From assembly GCA_029548715.1 (NCBI GenBank), contig JAKPMW010000328.1, forward strand, positions 1 through 24,686: a stretch of DNA of 24,686 nucleotides. The letters run 5' to 3'. The translations under genes and the position numbers were made by a program. The DNA comes from Spirochaetota bacterium. Lineage in GTDB: Bacteria; Spirochaetota; JAGLSM01; JAKPMW01. Positions 21,963 to 24,686 of this stretch are shown in pieces. The notes under the pieces were generated by a model. That model worked only from the letters and a program-made list of their open reading frames with translations. It had not been told where the DNA came from and searched no databases. Each line of letters starts with the position of its first letter. Within the stretch, counting starts at the first letter, position 1.

Positions 21963-23549
21963 ATGCTCGGAAACATGAAAATTGGTCTTCGTCTCTCTGT
22001 CTCGTTCGCCATCATCCTGGCCCTTATCGGTGTCCTCGTATTTGTCAGCATCACCAGCATGAATGCTGTCCAGTTCCGCCTTGACCGGATCGTACGGGTC
22101 AACAACCAGAAATTCATTACCATCAGCAAGCTCATTGACACGTTCAATGAGCGCTACAATCATCTAAAAAACACGGTTATCTATCAGGATGAAAAGCTGA
22201 TCGAAGAGTCCCGCAAGGACATGGCCGCAGCCCGAACACGGCTGGAACAGCTTATCATCGAGTTTCGCAAAATGGAACTCAACGACTACGAGAAAAAACA
22301 GATCGACATCTACGATGCCCAGTTCAAAAAAACCGTTACCATCAGTGACCGGCTGGTAGCGGCGGCAGTCCGCAATGACAACGCTCTCTGCTCACGCATC
22401 CTGCACGAAGAAACAGAGCCGGCCGGACAGGAAGAACTCAAGCTGCTGAATGACCTCGCAGAGGCCCAGATCAAGCGAACCACCCAACGCTATGAAGAGG
22501 CAAAAGATGGTTTTGCCCAAGCACAACTGGAACTTTTTATCGTGGTCGCAATCATCGTTTTGCTTTCCGTCATCATTGCCTTCTTTCTCACCCGCAGCAT
22601 CACCAGGCCACTGGCTGCAATGGTTGACCGCGTTCAGGACATAGCCGAAGGCGATGGCGATCTGACCAAGCGGGTCGAACTCTCCTCAAAAGATGAGCTG
22701 GGTATCCTCGCAGGCTGGATCAACAAGTTTATTGACAACCTGTCCAAAGATGTGCGTGGCATCGCCGAAGCCTCCGCAGAAGTGGCCACTGCCGCAGGCG
22801 AATCCAATCAGGTCAGTGAAAGCCTGGCGGCCGCTACCGAGCAGATATCACAGCAGGCACAGACAATCTCGGCCGGAGCAGCCGAAATGAATCAGGCACT
22901 CCAAACCATCGCCAGCTCAATCGAGGAAATGTCAATCTCCGTAGGTGAGGTGGCCCGAAAGGCTGCCGAGGCGGCCCAGGCAACCAGTGAGGCCAACACC
23001 GCCGCCGCCCAGATGGATTCTGTCGTAAATGAACTTGGTTCGCATGCACAGGCTATCGGCCGCGTGGTCGAGCTGATTGGCACCATTGCCAGCCAGGTCA
23101 ACCTCCTGGCACTCAACGCTGCTATCGAGGCGGCGTCGGCCGGCGATGCGGGCCGTGGCTTTGCAGTTGTGGCAGCCGAAGTCAAGGAGCTTGCCGAGCA
23201 GGCGTCCACCTCAACCGACGAAATCAAGCAGACCGTAGCGCTGATACAAAAAAGCACCGGTGGCACCATGGAAAACATGAAGGTAATCCGCAGCGTCATT
23301 GACAGGGTCGACCAGATCAGCGGAGCAATCGCCAGTTCAGTGGAAGAGCAGGCCATTACCGCAAAAGAGATCGCAGGCAATGTCAACCAGACATCGGTCG
23401 CATCCAATGAAGTCTCACAAAATATCAGCGGAATCGCCGAGGCCTCCCGCAGTGGCGCCGAAGGCGCTATCAAGGTCAACGGAATCGCGACAACCGTCGT
23501 TGACCGGGCAAATCGCGTTGCAAATATCGTAGGGAAATTCAAAACCTGA
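21963..23549 (+). CDS. Methyl-accepting chemotaxis protein
   Basis: The 528 residues form a classic chemoreceptor. It has membrane helix 1 (about 12-33), a helical extracytoplasmic sensor of about 150 residues resembling a four-helix bundle, membrane helix 2 (about 189-210) and a HAMP domain (about 211-263). A long cytoplasmic coiled coil carries the signalling tip NLLALNAAIEAASAGDAGRGFAVVAAEVKELAEQAS (about 378-413). There is no C-terminal receptor-methylase tether. It controls CheA activity; the ligand is unknown. The start at 21963 follows AAGGGG, and ATG 21975 is a second choice. The gene is monocistronic with a strong terminator. Part of its signalling domain is duplicated just beyond that terminator. 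Confidence 0.96.
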   Translation: MLGNMKIGLRLSVSFAIILALIGVLVFVSITSMNAVQFRLDRIVRVNNQKFITISKLIDTFNERYNHLKNTVIYQDEKLIEESRKDMAAARTRLEQLIIEFRKMELNDYEKKQIDIYDAQFKKTVTISDRLVAAAVRNDNALCSRILHEETEPAGQEELKLLNDLAEAQIKRTTQRYEEAKDGFAQAQLELFIVVAIIVLLSVIIAFFLTRSITRPLAAMVDRVQDIAEGDGDLTKRVELSSKDELGILAGWINKFIDNLSKDVRGIAEASAEVATAAGESNQVSESLAAATEQISQQAQTISAGAAEMNQALQTIASSIEEMSISVGEVARKAAEAAQATSEANTAAAQMDSVVNELGSHAQAIGRVVELIGTIASQVNLLALNAAIEAASAGDAGRGFAVVAAEVKELAEQASTSTDEIKQTVALIQKSTGGTMENMKVIRSVIDRVDQISGAIASSVEEQAITAKEIAGNVNQTSVASNEVSQNISGIAEASRSGAEGAIKVNGIATTVVDRANRVANIVGKFKT

Positions 23550-23580
23550 TCTGATCAGACAGGCGCTGCCGTTCATGTTC

Positions 23581-23612
23581 CACCCGGCCCTCACTGGGCC
23601 GGGTGCTTTTTT
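23581..23612 (+). terminator. Intrinsic terminator of the chemoreceptor gene
   Basis: A perfect 10-bp G+C-rich stem, CACCCGGCCC (23581-23590) with GGGCCGGGTG (23596-23605), has a 5-base loop and is followed by C and six Ts. Confidence 0.95.
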
Positions 23613-23703
23613 AGCGGCAAACCCAACCAGATCAATGAACGTCTGGTGGCCGCTACCGAACATATATCACAGCAGGCACAAACGATCTCAGCCGGAGTTG
23701 TCC
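23613..23703 (+). pseudogene. Fragment of a second chemoreceptor gene
   Basis: Bases 23625-23697 match 22806-22878 of the intact chemoreceptor with 62 identities of 73, ungapped. Translated, the piece reads NQINERLVAATEHISQQAQTISAG against NQVSESLAAATEQISQQAQTISAG. Many differences are at third codon positions, so the source was a diverged paralogue that evolved as a functional gene, not a recent copy. Weaker similarity reaches back to 23613, directly against the terminator T-tract. The frame ends at a stop soon after, and no other chemoreceptor sequence remains. Confidence 0.85.
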
Positions 23704-23881
23704 CATTTTCGCGCACAACCACCGTATCGTAAAAAACGGTAACGCCTGCCCCCCTGCCGTCGGCAAAGCCCCCCGAAAAAACTGGGGAATCGCCACCCTG
23801 CACTTGATTTTCCCAGAATTGATAGTACCCTTACAGCAAGAACTATTCCCACTATTCAGATCGAATAAGAAGGAGCCACCA

Positions 23882-24686
23882 ATGAAACAACTTCTCTTCA
23901 TGAGTTTCGCAATGTTCCTGCTTGGTGCAGTAACTGGCTGCGATGCCTTGCTTAATGACTCAGGACTGGACACAAGCAGCACCCCGTGGATGTTCAGCTC
24001 ATCTCAGTCCAGCATTTCCTCGTCAGGAGGATCCACCTCAAGCAGTGCTTCATCATCTTCCACCGGCATTGGAAGCATTGTCAGTCAGTATCAGATGGAC
24101 TATGGCCCATACTCCATTGCAATCAAGGGCGCGTATGTGTATACTGCCCGCGGCGCAACCATTCATGTTGTGAATGTTGCAAATCCCGCAGCGCCCGCCA
24201 AAACCACTGAAGCTGAAGGTGCTGCCGCAGACAGTCCCTCCTTTATCTCGCTGTTTGTCGATGGAAACAGGCTCTATGCCGGATCGGGAACTGGCTTTAT
24301 GGGCTTCTATATTTTTGATATCACAAACCCGGCCACCCCTGTTCGTCTCGGGGCATACCAGCCATCTGATGTTGCCTGGAAGATCGGGCCCGCCGCTCTC
24401 TTCGCTGATGGCAACATCGTCTGGGCGGTCGGCAGCGACGGCTCGCGTGGCCGCATAGTCAAAGTGGATGTCAGCGACCCCGCCAATCCGGTTCGCCTTG
24501 CCCAGCACGACCTTGCCGGATCAACCGGCTCGGGCTTTGGCGGGATCTGGGCCAATGCAACACATGTTTTTGCAGACAGCAATCTCGGCGATCTGCATGC
24601 ATTCACCACGGCTGATCTCTCCCCTGTCTCCGTCTTCAAAAACGGGGTAGACTATTTCCCTGTTGCAGGACATGAAGCCGGTGCGT
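23882..24686 (+). CDS. LVIVD-repeat lipoprotein, partial at the window end
   Basis: The reading frame from ATG 23882 runs off the window after 268 codons. It starts with a lipoprotein signal (MKQLLFMSFAMFLLGAVTGC, lipobox VTGC, Cys20). A serine-rich linker of about 40 residues follows (SSSQSSISSSGGSTSSSASS), and then repeats of the LVIVD type: IHVVNVANPAAP, FYIFDITNPATP and IVKVDVSDPANP, spaced about 50-55 residues apart. Such repeats are thought to build a beta-propeller. The protein should be anchored to a membrane and face the periplasm or the surface. Its function is unknown; adhesion or ligand binding is possible. AGGAG lies six bases upstream of the start. Confidence 0.9.
   Translation, partial: MKQLLFMSFAMFLLGAVTGCDALLNDSGLDTSSTPWMFSSSQSSISSSGGSTSSSASSSSTGIGSIVSQYQMDYGPYSIAIKGAYVYTARGATIHVVNVANPAAPAKTTEAEGAAADSPSFISLFVDGNRLYAGSGTGFMGFYIFDITNPATPVRLGAYQPSDVAWKIGPAALFADGNIVWAVGSDGSRGRIVKVDVSDPANPVRLAQHDLAGSTGSGFGGIWANATHVFADSNLGDLHAFTTADLSPVSVFKNGVDYFPVAGHEAGA

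Larger units (their letters stand above)
23550..23881. other. 332-base intergenic stretch after the chemoreceptor
   Basis: It holds the chemoreceptor terminator, a fragment of a second chemoreceptor gene, and about 180 bases (23704-23881) in which I see no gene. The last part includes candidate promoter elements for the lipoprotein (TTGATA at 23819 and TATTCC at 23844, spacing 19, weak) and its ribosome binding site AGGAG (23871-23875). Confidence 0.6.

Noticed and set aside
1..24686. CRISPR array, rRNA, or insertion-sequence transposase
   Set aside because: I saw no regularly spaced direct repeats, no rRNA-like blocks and no transposase motifs in any frame.

Overview
The window is about 58-60% G+C by eye and gene-dense. 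It comes from a Gram-negative-type bacterium: it has an exported hydrolase, a lipoprotein with a VTGC lipobox, an RseC-family protein, a heptosyltransferase-like GT9 enzyme and a methyl-accepting chemotaxis protein. A shortened NFACT protein, cytosolic sensory proteins and a Ser-rich LVIVD lipoprotein fit a free-living spirochaete best. That placement is an inference of moderate to low confidence, because no rRNA or other marker gene is present.

Layout. 1-1950: an NFACT/RqcH-like protein (minus) diverges from a promoter shared with a small conserved protein (plus, 84 aa), which ends at a strong hairpin terminator. 1963-6321: a minus-strand operon reads exported alpha/beta hydrolase, leucyl aminopeptidase, RseC-like membrane protein, then a low-G+C Mrr-type restriction endonuclease joined by an ATGA overlap. 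6422-8017: 4-alpha-glucanotransferase. 8217-11679: a membrane histidine kinase with a REC-DUF3369-HD-GYP response regulator. 11680-12144 holds no intact gene but carries an inverted repeat and a decayed copy of the antiporter N-terminus. 12145-14738: a K+(Na+)/H+ antiporter, then an HD-domain protein that looks like a CCA-adding enzyme with a ruined nucleotidyltransferase head.

14899-20628 is the most unusual part. It is a run of five soluble signalling proteins: pseudoreceiver-histidine kinase, receiver-kinase lacking the canonical phospho-accepting His, stand-alone receiver, NarL-type DNA-binding regulator, and receiver-PAS-GGDEF(degenerate)-EAL. Three of them share the same receiver-plus-signalling-helix module joined to different outputs. 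This looks like one locally amplified phosphosignalling network feeding transcription and c-di-GMP breakdown. A GT9 glycosyltransferase is translationally coupled to the last member. 21963-23549 is a chemoreceptor with its own terminator, followed directly by a fossil piece of a second chemoreceptor. The window ends inside an LVIVD beta-propeller lipoprotein.

Both complete c-di-GMP output proteins are predicted hydrolases (HD-GYP and EAL), and the only GGDEF domain is degenerate. The window is therefore biased toward lowering c-di-GMP. Similarities, promoters and hairpins were found by eye and no database was searched.
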